Source of the DNA: Capitella teleta
Lineage: Eukaryota; Annelida; Polychaeta; Capitellidae
Assembly (NCBI GenBank): GCA_000328365.1
Contig: KB310777.1
Location: 8,909 to 72,908, forward strand
DNA length: 64,000 nt
Direction: 5' to 3'
Position numbers and translations under genes: made by a program. The notes beneath the pieces were generated by a model. It was given only the letters and a program-made list of their open reading frames with translations. It made no database searches and had not been told where the DNA came from. Below, piece after piece: positions 51,253 through 62,737 of the stretch. The stretch's first letter is position 1; each line of letters opens with the position of its first letter.

Positions 51253-53180
51253 TCTTTTTTGGAGTTTTCTTTGGGGTCTTTTTAGGCGTCTTCTTGGGTG
51301 TCTTTTTGGGCGTTTCCTTGAGGCGTTTGACTGCTTTTTTACTGGGGGTGGTACTGAGGCCAAACATGGCATCAAAATCAAGCTCGTCATCTTCATCTGA
51401 TGAGGACGGAGCGTCCTCCTCAATCTCGTCCTCGCATTTAACTTCCTCCACAAACGTTTCCGGCTTCTTCACGACCACGGATGTCTTTCCTTTCTGAACG
51501 GCCATCTGTAGAGAAATATTTTTAAATCAATTATTCAAAAGATCAACTGAAAACAATTTGGAGCTGGGTGAAAAGTGCTGCAGCACAATTTGGGCCAAAA
51601 TGGTCCCAAATGTATTTTCCTTTTTTCGCCCTAAATTCCATAATTTAAGCAAATCTTGCTTGTTTCAAATTGTTCTTACAGTACAGCCATACTGCCAAAA
51701 ACTGGGAATAACTCTTCAGGGCCCGATATCATATCTAAATAGGATGAATAACAAACATTAAAGAGTTCTACGATGCATTTTAACCATATCTCTACTGTTA
51801 TCGCATGCTGTCATAATATAATCTGGATTATTGTAGTTTGTCAGCATTAGCAGAGAACGTAAGTTATTTGCTTCTGTAGCCATGTTCAATCGAAATGGCC
51901 GCACTGGTTAACCCCTAAATTTTCGTTAATCTAACCCTAACTTTAATCTTGAGTTAAACTACATTCAAGAATTCGGGCCCTGGTTTCATATCGGTTTTCA
52001 GGATACAATCTGGCATCGGTATCGATAATTTCGATATCAATGACAGTGCTAGCGATGAAATTCAATCATACCTCAGTATCAGCCAATTCAGTTGGAATAT
52101 CGTACTCCACTCCTGCTTCAGCAAATCTACTCTGCGCTTTCTTGGCGCGACTGAGTGCTCTTCCTTTCGCCTTCTGTATCTGTTCTTCTGTTTTGTCCTT
52201 GTTGTGCTTCACGGCTGCGTTTATGGGAGCGCGTGTCTTGTAGATCTCACGATGTGCGTGATGGAATGTCTTTGGATGCACTTTGTCGTTCTCCACAAAC
52301 TCACCTACAAAACAAATTTAAATATTTAAAACATGCAGCAAATATCAGTGAAACCTGGTATGCGTGGAAAAAGGGCCAGTGCCTGCTTGGAGAGTAAATC
52401 ATGATGAAGCCTACTGTAGTACCAAATTCACTCAAAGCACTATAACTTATTCTTTCACTTCACCACTTGTGGACTAGTCACTTGTGTTCTATTTTAAAAT
52501 AAATAGCTACGAACTTAGTGAATTCCAATAGCTCATATTAATAAAAGAGAGTGACTGTCTTTTCGGCTATCAGTGCTGGCTGCAGAGTTAGTGAGCACAC
52601 AACATGTACAATCAAGAATCCAAGAATCCAACTAAATCAGATCAGCAAATCAAGTAGGACTAATCGAGTAATTGACCCCAAGGATACTCACATTTGATGA
52701 GTCTTTGAAACATGAGATAATTGTGCATGGCGCTAGCAGCAATCTTGGCGACATCTTCACGAGCAAATTGTACGAATGCATACCCTTTGCTGTGTCCAGT
52801 CTGGAAGATGAAAACCCGCAAACATTAAAAATTGATATAATAAATAAATCAGATCAAAAACATCACCTTCTTGCTGCGAGACAAATGGACTTTGTTGACT
52901 GCACCAAATTGAGAGAAATACTCTTTTATTTGATGTTCATAGAAACCGTGAGGAATATGACCCATGAATATAACGCCAGGGGAGGATTTTCCACCCTGCA
53001 AGAGAAATGGGCGATAATACAGGTAATTCGACGATCAGGGAAGATCCAAAGAAGATAGGGGATACCGTTCGGAAAACTTACATTTTTTGATAACTTCTTT
53101 GTCTTTTTAACAAATGTGTCCGCATCTTCTGTCTCTAAGGCGACATTTTCTGGTAGATTTCTCGCTGATTTTCTCTTCAT
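51248..53180 (-). CDS. NIFK: Nucleolar RRM protein, MKI67 FHA-interacting (NIFK)
   Basis: Exons in transcript order: 53180-53082, 52995-52867, 52800-52692, 52304-52072, 51505-51248; 275 residues, all GT-AG and in frame. The protein starts [16 protein letters not shown]. The RRM runs from about residue 39 ([20 protein letters not shown], then [16 protein letters not shown] and the RNP-1 motif KGYAFVQF) to RLIKCEF. A basic helical region follows, then EYDIPTE, which corresponds to the Y-DFP block of human NIFK. The C-terminus is acidic, then lysine-rich with repeated TPKK units. NIFK binds pre-rRNA, takes part in 60S ribosome maturation and contacts the Ki-67 FHA domain through phosphothreonine. 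The human FHA-binding threonines are not obvious here, though the TPKK repeats offer many proline-directed sites. ATG 53180 has a good context (A at -3); an upstream in-frame ATG (53282) leads into unrelated sequence. Confidence 0.9.
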
Positions 53181-54206
53181 GTTGGCTGTCCACGCTTTGC
53201 ACGTTTTGTAAAAATATTCAACTAGAGTAATATTGCTTCCCTTTTCTAGATTCATCAGAACAAGGTCTACAAATTTTGTCATTCATATACTAGTATTACT
53301 TGCATGCGTGCATCATGCTCATAAAGGATATGTGAAGAAAAAAAGGCTTAATTTTTTTAATACATTTTACAGAGCTATCCCATACATTTTAGAAACTGCT
53401 GCCATTCTCGAAAAGGAAGCAAATGTCAACCCAGTCTAATTATGGATTTCCTGCCAAAATTTGGAATCCCTGAGGATCGAAGGGCAGCTTCATCCATCAC
53501 ATGAACATGAACTCATACTATGCCCATACCACCGATCCCATCTCAAAAACTCGAGGTCTTACAGCACAGTACACTCCGCATGCTGGGAGTAAACCCCCTC
53601 AAATCAATGTCAACAAGCAGGAAAACGACATACGCTTCCATAATTTTCAAATAGAGAGTACTCCACCAGCCACAAACTCTTAATCCTTCTGTGCTCATGC
53701 CCACCTGCGCAAAACCGGCCACCATATCTCACCCATATCAACTCTAAATCCCAAGAAGCAGCAGAGACATCAAAATCTATGAACAATTCCGTAGTCCAAT
53801 TCAGTAATTTAATAGCCTCCCTCTCTTGTGTTCCCATGTGATGCAAGAATCACCACATTTTAGCAATGTGTTTTGATTTTGATCAATTGAGAATACCAAT
53901 AGAGAAAAAGGGTTTTCATGTAACTTTATTGAACATTATTATTTTTACCTTCAATATTAATAAAATACTTTTTTTTTCTCCCTTTATTTCCCTAGCCCCA
54001 TAACACTTATTATATCATTTTTTCTTGGTCTCAAATTAAATCACTGATACTCTACTCTCATGGAATCGAAGAATCATTGTGTTAAATATAGTTAGCCCCT
54101 TTGGGCTGGTGGTTTCGATGTCGTCTGCTTCTTCAGCAATGATCAAAAGATGCCATGTTTGTAATGGTTTATTCGCAAACAGTTTGAATGAAAATAAATA
54201 ATAATA

Positions 54207-55527
54207 AATGCAACAGAAGGTCGCTATTACGAACTCGGATATATAGAGCTTCCAGTTATATAGAACTATTTCTGGGATCCCCACCAGATCCCCATCTTTT
54301 AACATTGCATGTTCATTCGATAATACGAACTCCGCATTGTTCAGACTTCCGGTTAATACAAACAAAATATCCAGTCCCCTGAGCAGAGATGACCTGCTAT
54401 TTTGAACTCATAATTCAGTATCTGCTCATCAAAGCATTGTTGACTGTTTGCGAGTTGATTCCTTGCTCCCATTGCTTCGCTGATCACATAACAGTCATTT
54501 CACACCTATTCAATATGAAAGCAGAAATGCCGCGAATCACGAAAGCCACCGATATCAAAGTCTTTTGTCTCAAACAAAAGGCTAGATAAACAATCAAATA
54601 AAACCGTTAAATACATTGTTATCTTTAATTGCAATTGCGGTGCAGTGAAGGTGACCGACATTACTCTCCTCTACTGCATTTGCTAACAAGTAGACGAAGG
54701 CACAAGCACTGGTCAGTCCGCGGGACTAACTGTGTGTCACACGTTGCCTCTCTAGTTGATCAATGTTGAGATCTCACACCATGAAGTTCAAAAACTTAAA
54801 GTTTCAAACAATTAACACTTGATTCTGTGTTCGTGCTAACACATATATAATTACATTATTGATCAGTTATGTTCTATTATAATTGGATTAGCTTAATTTC
54901 GATCACAAAAGAAGATACTTTTATGCTGATGGTGAATCATTATGCGACTGTATGAATCGTAATGTATTCACGTGATCGGAGAATTTGTTTATGTTTTCCT
55001 GAAATATAGAACTCCTGATATGAAGAACTATTTTCTATTCAATTCAATTCAATTCAATTCAATTCAAAACTTTTATTCGGACTCAATGGTCCACCGTCCA
55101 TGCAAACAGGTAAAAGGGAAAATGTGAAAGAAACAAGCATTAGGTGTACATAGAAAAACAAAGAACACGTCAATAAAGGATCATATTGCTGCTAAATGAC
55201 AGACACTTATTCCAAAAACGCCAAATTTTGAAATTTAAAGATACCACACTCAATGTCGTATTAACTAGTGCAGATATAATGCGGTTAGATGACTTATTCA
55301 GCCGACATATAAAGCGGTACATTATATTTCGTAGGGCAGGCAAAGGACCAGGAACATTAACTTCAACAAACATTTGTGTAGCACTAAGATATCTAGGCAC
55401 ACGTAATAAAATGCGCAATGCATCATTGTAAGCTATATACAGTTTGCGCATAGAAGCCACTTTGTAATGACACCAGAGATACTAAGATTCTATGACCCAT
55501 GAAGCTTCGTAATAACGAGCATTGACT
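54207..55527. mobile_element. Pogo-like TIR element fragments split by a LINE
   Basis: The left sequence CAGAAGGTCGCTATTACGAA and the inverted right end (minus strand CAGTCAATGCTCGTTATTAC, followed by TA on the outer side) share the CTATTACGAA-type core. The phrase ATATAGAACTATTT recurs in altered form near 54257 and 55005. No TA is seen next to the left end, so that boundary is uncertain. Confidence 0.4.
55039..55487 (-). mobile_element. 5'-truncated LINE 3' end with (GAATT)n tail
   Basis: The minus strand codes WCHYKVASMRKLYIAYNDAL, then RILLRVPRYLSATQMFVEVN and further residues to RFWNKCLSF. This is the conserved C-terminus of a common animal LINE type (MRKL-VAYND--R-L, SASQMFV). The 3'UTR ends GAGTCCGAATAAAAGTTTTG and passes into GAATT repeats (55039-55066). 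TTCTAT flanks both sides (55033-55038 and 55488-55493), a likely target-site duplication. The coding part reads open over about 96 codons, so this copy is rather young. Confidence 0.75.
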
Positions 55528-55769
55528 GTATTGTATACATAATGACCCGTTTTTGGGTGAAAAAAGAAAATGGGCAAGTGGAGAGCATGTACTGATGCAT
55601 TTTGCACTCTGCCTCCTTATCTCAAACTAGTTCATCCCGGTACCCATGGAATATCCCTGACCAGTTATAAACTTGTTTGCCTCTGTGAATAAAGTCAGTT
55701 CTTCTGCATTAATATCCTTGGCTCTTTAATTTCCTGGGATCCAGCTGAACAGTCTCAGTCGCTGACTTG

Positions 55770-56420
55770 ATGGTCTCTCTAAATCTCCTGCTGCCTCTCA
55801 GGACAAAAAATCCTCATCAACACAGGAGTGCAGATATCAGTTCTACCTGCAACAGCAGCCCATAAATCTCTGTTTGTCCCCTCCTACAACCACAACTTCG
55901 AACGTCGAACAGAACCCCATTTCCACATACTGTACCATATCTAATTTGGTGGCTTTCGATGTACGTCGTTTCACGGCAATGTTTGAGCTAGCAGACGTTC
56001 GACGCCCTCTACTAGGCGCATAATTCCTTCGCCTCTATCTCCTCGATATCATAGATATCATAGATATCATAGATATCAGCGGTCAGTGTCTTTTTGATGA
56101 GCAAACTTCATGCTTATGAACGTGCCCTTGCAGCTTGTGCTCATCAGCCACCGTCGCTCCCGTCACGTTCTTAGCCTGCTGCACCAGAATTTCCAGGAGT
56201 TCCTTAATCCCACCTTGGATCTCCATCTATACACCTACTCATGGAGCGCATTACCACATCCTAACATTAGGACACCCCGTGCATTCCAAGGCGTCCTCTG
56301 GATAAACTGCAAATTGCGAAGACCGAATTCATGGTCTAGTAGACCCTTGTCATGTTCATTACACACGTCCAACAAAGGCACAAGACCACCACAGGGAATT
56401 TTTCAAAATTAAGGCTCAAC
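55770..56420 (+). mobile_element. Broken Ty3/Gypsy LTR retrotransposon fossil (pol part)
   Basis: The plus strand shows a retropepsin-like segment (ILINTGVQISVLP), its downstream block with ADVRRPLLG, and then the region leading into reverse transcriptase. The element is broken in several places and only this internal part was recognised; no LTRs were found. It appears old. Confidence 0.6.
56045..56080 (+). repeat. GATATCATA 9-mer tandem array
   Basis: Nearly four head-to-tail copies of GATATCATA within the Gypsy fossil. Confidence 0.9.
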
Positions 56421-56943
56421 AGATCACAAATAACAAACATAAACAAAATATTGTGTCACGAATTTGCAATCGACCAATAAACTATCACTAATTAACTCTC
56501 AGTTTTCAGTACATTGAGTATTTAGGTTTGTTATTAATTCTGGACATCACTGTTGTCAAGATGGCAATTACGTACCAAAGAGGTACATAAATGGGTTTAG
56601 AAGCATGGCTCCTGCAGTATTTGCATGTGTTCTGGACGAGGGTTCATTCACATCTAAGTCCCAAGCCAATGCGGCATGACCTCAGCTCGGGCCAGCAGAA
56701 GGGTCAAGCTAGCTACGACACATGGGGTCACGAGATCACTCGGCACAACAATGGCTCCAAAGATTGATATGGTTATTTATATCATGATTATGAACCCTTC
56801 ACTGCCTTTAGAAACTTCATGGTATAGACCAGTCTGATCTACGTCCACTCAATTGCTCAATTAACAGTGTAAACAGGTAAATGCGCGTACAGCGTAGGGT
56901 ACAGTATTTAAAACGGGAAGCAATTTTGGTTTGAACCGATGCT

Positions 56944-56953
56944 CCTTAGCAAC
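56944..56953 (+). promoter_or_regulatory. Degenerate X-box / RFX half-site at MDH1B
   Basis: CCTTAGCAAC lies 9 bp before the MDH1B ATG. It equals the last ten bases of the perfect X-box seen at 22882 and 31455 (minus strand), in the sense of the gene. The left half-site is poor (GATGCT instead of GTNRCC). Confidence 0.4.
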
Positions 56954-56962
56954 AGCGTCAAA

Positions 56963-59900
56963 ATGGCGAAGATTGTGATCGCAGGTTTTTGTTTTATAGT
57001 TATTATTAGCTGACATACTACAGCGAGCCCTATGGGTTTCATGCAGACCATGCAGAATCTGTGCTAAGTTATTATGTTGTCATAATCAGTGTTACTGGTG
57101 ATGGCACCTACCTGTTTTAAATTAATTAAAAAAAATATATTTGCTTCATTTCAGCCTCTAAAGTCTAATAGTAATAGCAGTTATTATTGTATTATTTATG
57201 AGGTTATATCTTTTAGAAATAGAAGATATAAATAAAGAGAAACTCGAACGTCAGATTGTAACAGTGCCAAAACAAAGGCACTTTAATCCAATCAACCTGA
57301 ACCTGAATCAACCTGAATATCGTTTTGTACAGTGACAGTCACCAGTGCTACAAAATCAATTAGTTATTACTAATGCCGTAATGGGCCGATAATTAACCGA
57401 ACAAGACTAGTACTATAGTAGTACAGTAAAACCTCGATGTGTCGAACACCCGTCCCTCGAATGTCTCCCTGTGTCGAATTTTTTTCGAAGTCCCGACGAT
57501 TCTCCTATACTTTACCATTAGCATTAACATCTGTCCCTCGAACATCTCATTCTCGAATTTATCCCTGTGTCGAAGTGTTTTCTGTGTCCCCGAGACATAT
57601 TTTCGATCTATAGCTCGAAGTCGAAAAATTATAACATATTTCTCAGTTTGGTTACTTCAAAGAGAGTTTGGCACAGTTGCTTACAATTAAAACATCAAAA
57701 CATCCCCGCCCCACAAAGCAGTCGGCAGCCTTTATCTCTCCTCTGTTTAAGCCGCGACCAAAGCGCGGCTAACTCCAAAGATTAACGGACCGTGGATCTC
57801 AACTAAGGCATTAAATTGTTGTTGGTGTGCTTGTTATGATCTTTAATGAATTGCCGACCAAAGATAGCTCACATTCGAAGCTAGAGTTAATTAAAGAAAT
57901 CCAGTCTTAGATCTGTTATGAACTTTCTGGCAGCTTTAATATCAAAGCACGCAACAATAATATAAAAGATGTTTGTTAAGAGTGTTTTTGCGAGAAACAG
58001 TAAAAATCCAGTGACCAACAGCCTTCAGCATCATTAGATCATCAGCATTGCTATGGCTACAAAACACAAGCTAGACGTGAAGACACTTGAGACTTTTAGA
58101 GCTACGTAAACAACCTTTTGTGGAATTCTTTTTTCCCCAAGACTTCCAAGATAATTTCATCTTTTGGCATTACTTTTTTATTAATATTTGTTAATTACTG
58201 TTTCAATCACAAAATCATAGCCTCTCGCGGTTTATAAGTGCATGGCGCATATTGTCAATCAAAACGTCAGAACACGATTTGAAATCATAACGGTCATATA
58301 ATAACGGCCTCGATCCCTTCGTCGAAGTATCCCTAAGTCGAAGTAATTGAGCTAACCCCACGAACTTCGACACATCGAGGTTTTACTGTATGTAGTATTA
58401 TAATTATATTATAAAAATATTACCATTACTAATATTAGTATTTTTGTATGGTAGGCTTATTTAGTTATTACATTGCAATTGAATTAATTGTGACTTGTAC
58501 TGTNNNNNNNNNNNNNNNNNNNNNNNNNNNNNNNNNNNNNNNNNNNNNNNNNNACAGGTCATGATGGAGCCCTTCCACAGTACAAGTCACAATCAATCCA
58601 ATTGCAATGTAATAAATGAATAGATTGTAACAGTGCCGAAACAAAGGCACTATAATCCAATTTCAATATTCCAATCAACCTGAACCTGAACTATACTAAA
58701 TTATTAAATACTAATAGGGCCTACTAGCAATGGTAATATTTTTTAGGCCTTCAATATAATAATATAATTGAACTATATATAGGCCTACCGGGTATAGTTA
58801 TATGTAATCTGGTAATATTAATGATCAGGCATGGGATTTCTCCGGTTTTTTGCCAGTTTTCGTTTTTTTTGAGACCGTCAGGGTCATTTCTGAGATCAAT
58901 GCAAATCCAGGAAAATCCTGTGAAGGAATTATGGGGGAGGGGGGTTGGGGACTCAGCTTTGCCAGTTCGTTGCGGGCGGTCGAGCCTTGCTTGCTCTCAC
59001 TCAGCGCGCTGTTGCTGTGGAGCCAAGCTGTGTCGGCGTGCATAAATTACCTATACCGAGTATATATTACTGACCCAGTCACGGAGATTGCCGATGTCCT
59101 TATTGGGCACTTCGTTCTTCCCGCGCTGAGCTTTGGCACCTCGCTTTTGTCTTCCCGCCACGAGCTTCGGCATTGAGCGGCCGTTTACGGAGTTTGCCGA
59201 TTTCCTTAATTGGCGCTTCATGTGCTTATGTTGTTACTTTCGCTTCTGTTTTCTCTGCTTGGGGACGCAGTTTGTACTCGCAATCGGACTATTATCACGT
59301 TTAATTATTTGAATCATTATGCCCCCTCCTCTTTTGAAGAACGGGGATACTTCACTTGCTGTCATTGAGGAATCATTGAAAACAAAAAGTTTTCGGTGGG
59401 GTTGGCTACATGAGCCCGCCTCAATTACCACTAATGAGAGGTGTCCCTCAGACACACAAAGTCACTCTGGGGGAGTTCTTCTCTAAATGTGCTGAGCCGG
59501 GAACAGCGTGGTACCATCTATGCCTTTGCAAAGATTAAATACGCTTCAAGTGGCAAGAAGGCCATTGTCATCCATGCTTCTCAATCGAGAAAACATGCTG
59601 AGAATTTTGCCGCGAAGTTGACTAACCAGCAAACCATCAACACTGCTTCAAAATAGCCTCAAACTACCTTATTTAATCTTCCAAATTGTATAATTTTCCC
59701 GGGGCATGCTCCCCCAGACCCCCCCAGGGAGGCAGGTGCCGAAGGCACCTGTTTTGGACACTACAAAATTTTCAGATTTTTTTTCCTCAAGCAAATCCCA
59801 TGCCTGAATGATTGTCTGGAGTGGAGATATGATAGAACTGTATAAAATAACAAACAATATGGTCAGCACAAGAAACCGCTCAGAAAGATGCTCCTAAATG

Positions 59901-62724
59901 GGTAAAATGGGAGTATCTTTGATATGATATTGATGTCCTTGGTGTGAGGCCCTTAATCAGTGTTAATTGGTATTCCAGTATTCCAGGATTTTTCCTCAGA
60001 AAACAAAGGGAAAGTTCTAATAATTCCAAGTCAAGCTGGACATCTGTATTTCCCCACATCTTCATAATTATGAACTTTGTTGACCTCACACGGCATCTAA
60101 CTTATATTTTAGAAGTGGCTTGGCATCGGGCCTAGTTATTGAAGATAAAGTGGGTGTGCGCAAGACATGGAACAGCCACCTCTGCAAGATGATAACACCT
60201 GAATGATTCCATTCCATTCCTTTCGGGCAGTGGTCGACTCGAGTATACAAGTAGCATAGAAAGACTATTAATAATTAATATGTGATGCATATTTATCGTG
60301 TTATAAAATTTTTACCTCTTTTTACATACACGCAGTCATATATCTAGCTGGCCCCACATCTCACTCATGAATATGCATGATTCTGGATCGCGCTTTCGAC
60401 GAAAGCATGGTTGCTGGCATGTTTGGATAATTTTGGATTATTAATTGGGAAATGGGAATGAAATAATTGTGGCAAATATAAATTAAATGATTAGTGGCAC
60501 ATTTTTATTACTGTAGTTGTTTAAAGCACTGACCAATGTGTGCATTGTATATTATAGTATTGACCTCCTATACTGCAGCGAAGCCCTCATATAAGTGTGA
60601 AGCTCGGCATTGGGCTCAGTCCCGATGCCAAGCGCTCGCCTAGATTTTTCCTTTGTTGAAGCGACTCAGGGTCCGGCCATCGGCAGGAATGCAAGCAAAA
60701 AGATAGTAACCATAGTGTTTCAACTTTGATAGCTCATAATTCTGTATTAGATATTCTTCAAAACTGAAGAGGGCAATTTACGCATGCATTACAAAACCTT
60801 GCTTTCATTGTGTCAAACTTGAGGTCCTAATATTAGAGAATGAAATACTTGAGTTGTGTTGCCAAGAAAGTGTAAGTGTGTACCGTTAATTAAAAATTAA
60901 CATGATAATAAGTTAATATTTGGCTTGGCTTCCTTTCAGGTCGGGCTGATTGCCCGTACTATGCAAAGATAGAGCTACTGGCAGACACACTAGCAGAGAA
61001 CTTGCCAGACTTCAAACTGCACAAAATTGTGAAAACTGTGGAAGAATGGGAGGTAAAGTATTGAAGAATAATGTATTTGATTATAATCAATCGATTTGGC
61101 ACTCAGGAATGGTTGAAGGAAACATGCTCACAGAGAGGATGGCAACACCAGAAGTCTCCTCTTGTTTGGCGCGAACTGGTTGACAGAGGGGGTAAAGGAG
61201 TGCTGATTGGCGGAGCTAACGATTTCCAGGAATATGCCTTACATTACTATAACATCAAATCAAACTTCACAAGTGAAGACATGAAAGCAATTGGTGCTGA
61301 GAACCAGAGAACGAAGAAGGAGATTGATGCTGAGTGGGCTGCGTTCCTCGCTTCGAGTCATCCGATCAAACTCTGCATCACAAATGCCAACAGTGGATCT
61401 GCCTACGCCATGATAAAAGCCGCGTGCAGTGGAGAGGTGTTTGGAGCAGATACAGAGGTTTCCTTGTGTTTGCTTGGTTCAGATTCTGATCTTGAGACTC
61501 TTGCTGGGACGGAGATGGAGGCATTTGATCTGGCACTTCCCCTTCTTAGGAAAATCCATATCACGAGTGATCCACACGAAGCCTTCAATGACTGCTCTGT
61601 TATCGTGATCTTCGATGAGGTGGTGAAGAACGAGGAGGAGGAGAGGGAATTGTGGTTGAGGAGGAACGCGGAACACTTCATTAATTATGCAAAGATTATT
61701 AATGATGCCTCCAAACCGGACGTGCGCGTCATCATTGCTGGTGATGGTCCCCTCAATTTTATCGCTTCCATGATGGTGAAAAATGCCCCCCGCGTCCCAC
61801 GCCAGAACATTGTCGCCTGCCCCCGTCAGTTTGAGAACGAGGTCAAAGCGACGCTGGCTCAAAAACTTGGCGTTAACTCCGCTGGAATTGTGAATACAAT
61901 CATCTGGGGCAACATCAACGGGAGTCACATTATCGATATTGAGGGCGCGAGAGTTCACGGCTACGATGGCGCCATCTGGGGTCCTCCGTCCTTCTCTATT
62001 CCCGTCCAGGAAATGATTCATGACAAGAAATGGTTGGAAACAGAGTTCTATGAAGTGGTAGCCAAGCATAAGGTTTCTGTGGAAACCATGCTGAATCACC
62101 CAAAGAGCATGTCGCAAGGGGCCGCTGTGGCGACACTGTTGAATCACTGGTGGACAGGGTCACCCGAAGGTCATGTCTTTTCCCTGGGGATCCTCTCTGA
62201 AGGTATCATTTGAACTAAAACATATATGAATAAAACAACGCTTAATATTCAGGAGCATTTGATATCCCAGAAGGCCTTGTGTTCTCATGTCCTGTCAATT
62301 TCTCCTGCCCTGGATACTGGACTGTCGTGCAGGATTCCACCCTCAGCCCGGAGAATCAAGAGAAAATCAGATCAATAATTAAGGTTAGAATAGTACAATG
62401 GATAACAGAGGAAGGAATTTCTCTTCCTAACTTTCAGGAGATTCAGTCGGATGAGCAGGTCATCTATCCAAAGGCTGAAGAGAAATTAGAAGAAACAGTA
62501 CCACAAGAAGATAACGGTGAGATTTCTCATCATTTTCTTATCATGTTTTTTGTCTTATTGTTTCTCTTATTGAAGCACAAGAAAATTTAGAGAATGAGAA
62601 AATATTTGGAGAAGAATCTTTGGAGAAAATTAAAGAGGAGAAAGAAGAAAAGGAAGAGGAGAAAAGTGAGGAGAAAGACAAAAGCAGTCGACCTGTGAGT
62701 CCGACGGGAAGTTCGGCTGATTGA
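56963..62724 (+). CDS. MDH1B: Malate dehydrogenase 1B (ciliary MDH-like protein)
   Basis: Exons 56963-56984, 60940-61052, 61107-62202, 62253-62516 and 62576-62724 give 547 residues (human about 518). The first coding exon is only 22 nt (MAKIVIA plus one base) and lies 3.9 kb upstream; its phase and sequence match the human start [17 protein letters not shown]. The N-terminal extension [20 protein letters not shown] is MDH1B-specific. An NAD-MDH-like fold follows ([91 protein letters not shown]), ending in a Glu/Lys-rich tail. In active cytosolic MDH the WGN motif continues with a catalytic His; here it is WGN-Ile-Asn (W312), as in human MDH1B, so catalysis is doubtful. MDH1B is expressed with motile cilia and sperm. 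Introns 2-4 are 54, 50 and 59 nt. Intron 1 contains two TIR elements. Confidence 0.93.
57424..58388. mobile_element. Pogo-like MITE in MDH1B intron 1, 965 bp
   Basis: Both ends read CAGTAAAACCTCGATGTGTC inward and match perfectly over 23 bp; TA flanks both sides. Subterminal CCCTCGAA/GTGTCGAA words are repeated. No transposase frame, so it is non-autonomous. The perfect ends suggest recent activity. Confidence 0.9.
58504..58553. other. Assembly gap, 50 N, between inverted arms
   Basis: Sequence just left (58464-58503) is repeated inverted just right of the gap (58577-58617), so the unsequenced part probably lies in a hairpin-forming repeat. Confidence 0.9.
58826..59806. mobile_element. TIR element with CAGGCATGGGATTT ends in MDH1B intron 1
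   Basis: The left end CAGGCATGGGATTT is matched perfectly inverted at the right end, and both sides are flanked by AATGAT, a 6-bp target duplication. The 981-bp interior is GC-rich relative to the region and includes a short plus ORF at 59441-59656 (71 codons) of unknown nature. The duplication length does not identify a superfamily with certainty. Confidence 0.75.
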
Positions 62725-62731
62725 TCAATTC

Positions 62732-62737
62732 AATAAA
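62732..62737 (+). terminator. Poly(A) signal of MDH1B
   Basis: AATAAA only 7 nt after the MDH1B stop codon; the 3'UTR would be very short. Confidence 0.6.

Larger units (their letters stand above)
53181..56962. other. Transposon-rich interval between NIFK and MDH1B
   Basis: Contains the pogo-like fragment with nested LINE, the Ty3/Gypsy fossil and a short 9-mer array. Other ORFs (53501-53846 on both strands, 54036-54365 on minus) are unrecognised. Confidence 0.6.

Noticed and set aside
61479-62147. 222-codon minus-strand ORF over MDH1B
   Set aside because: Antisense shadow of the large MDH1B exon.
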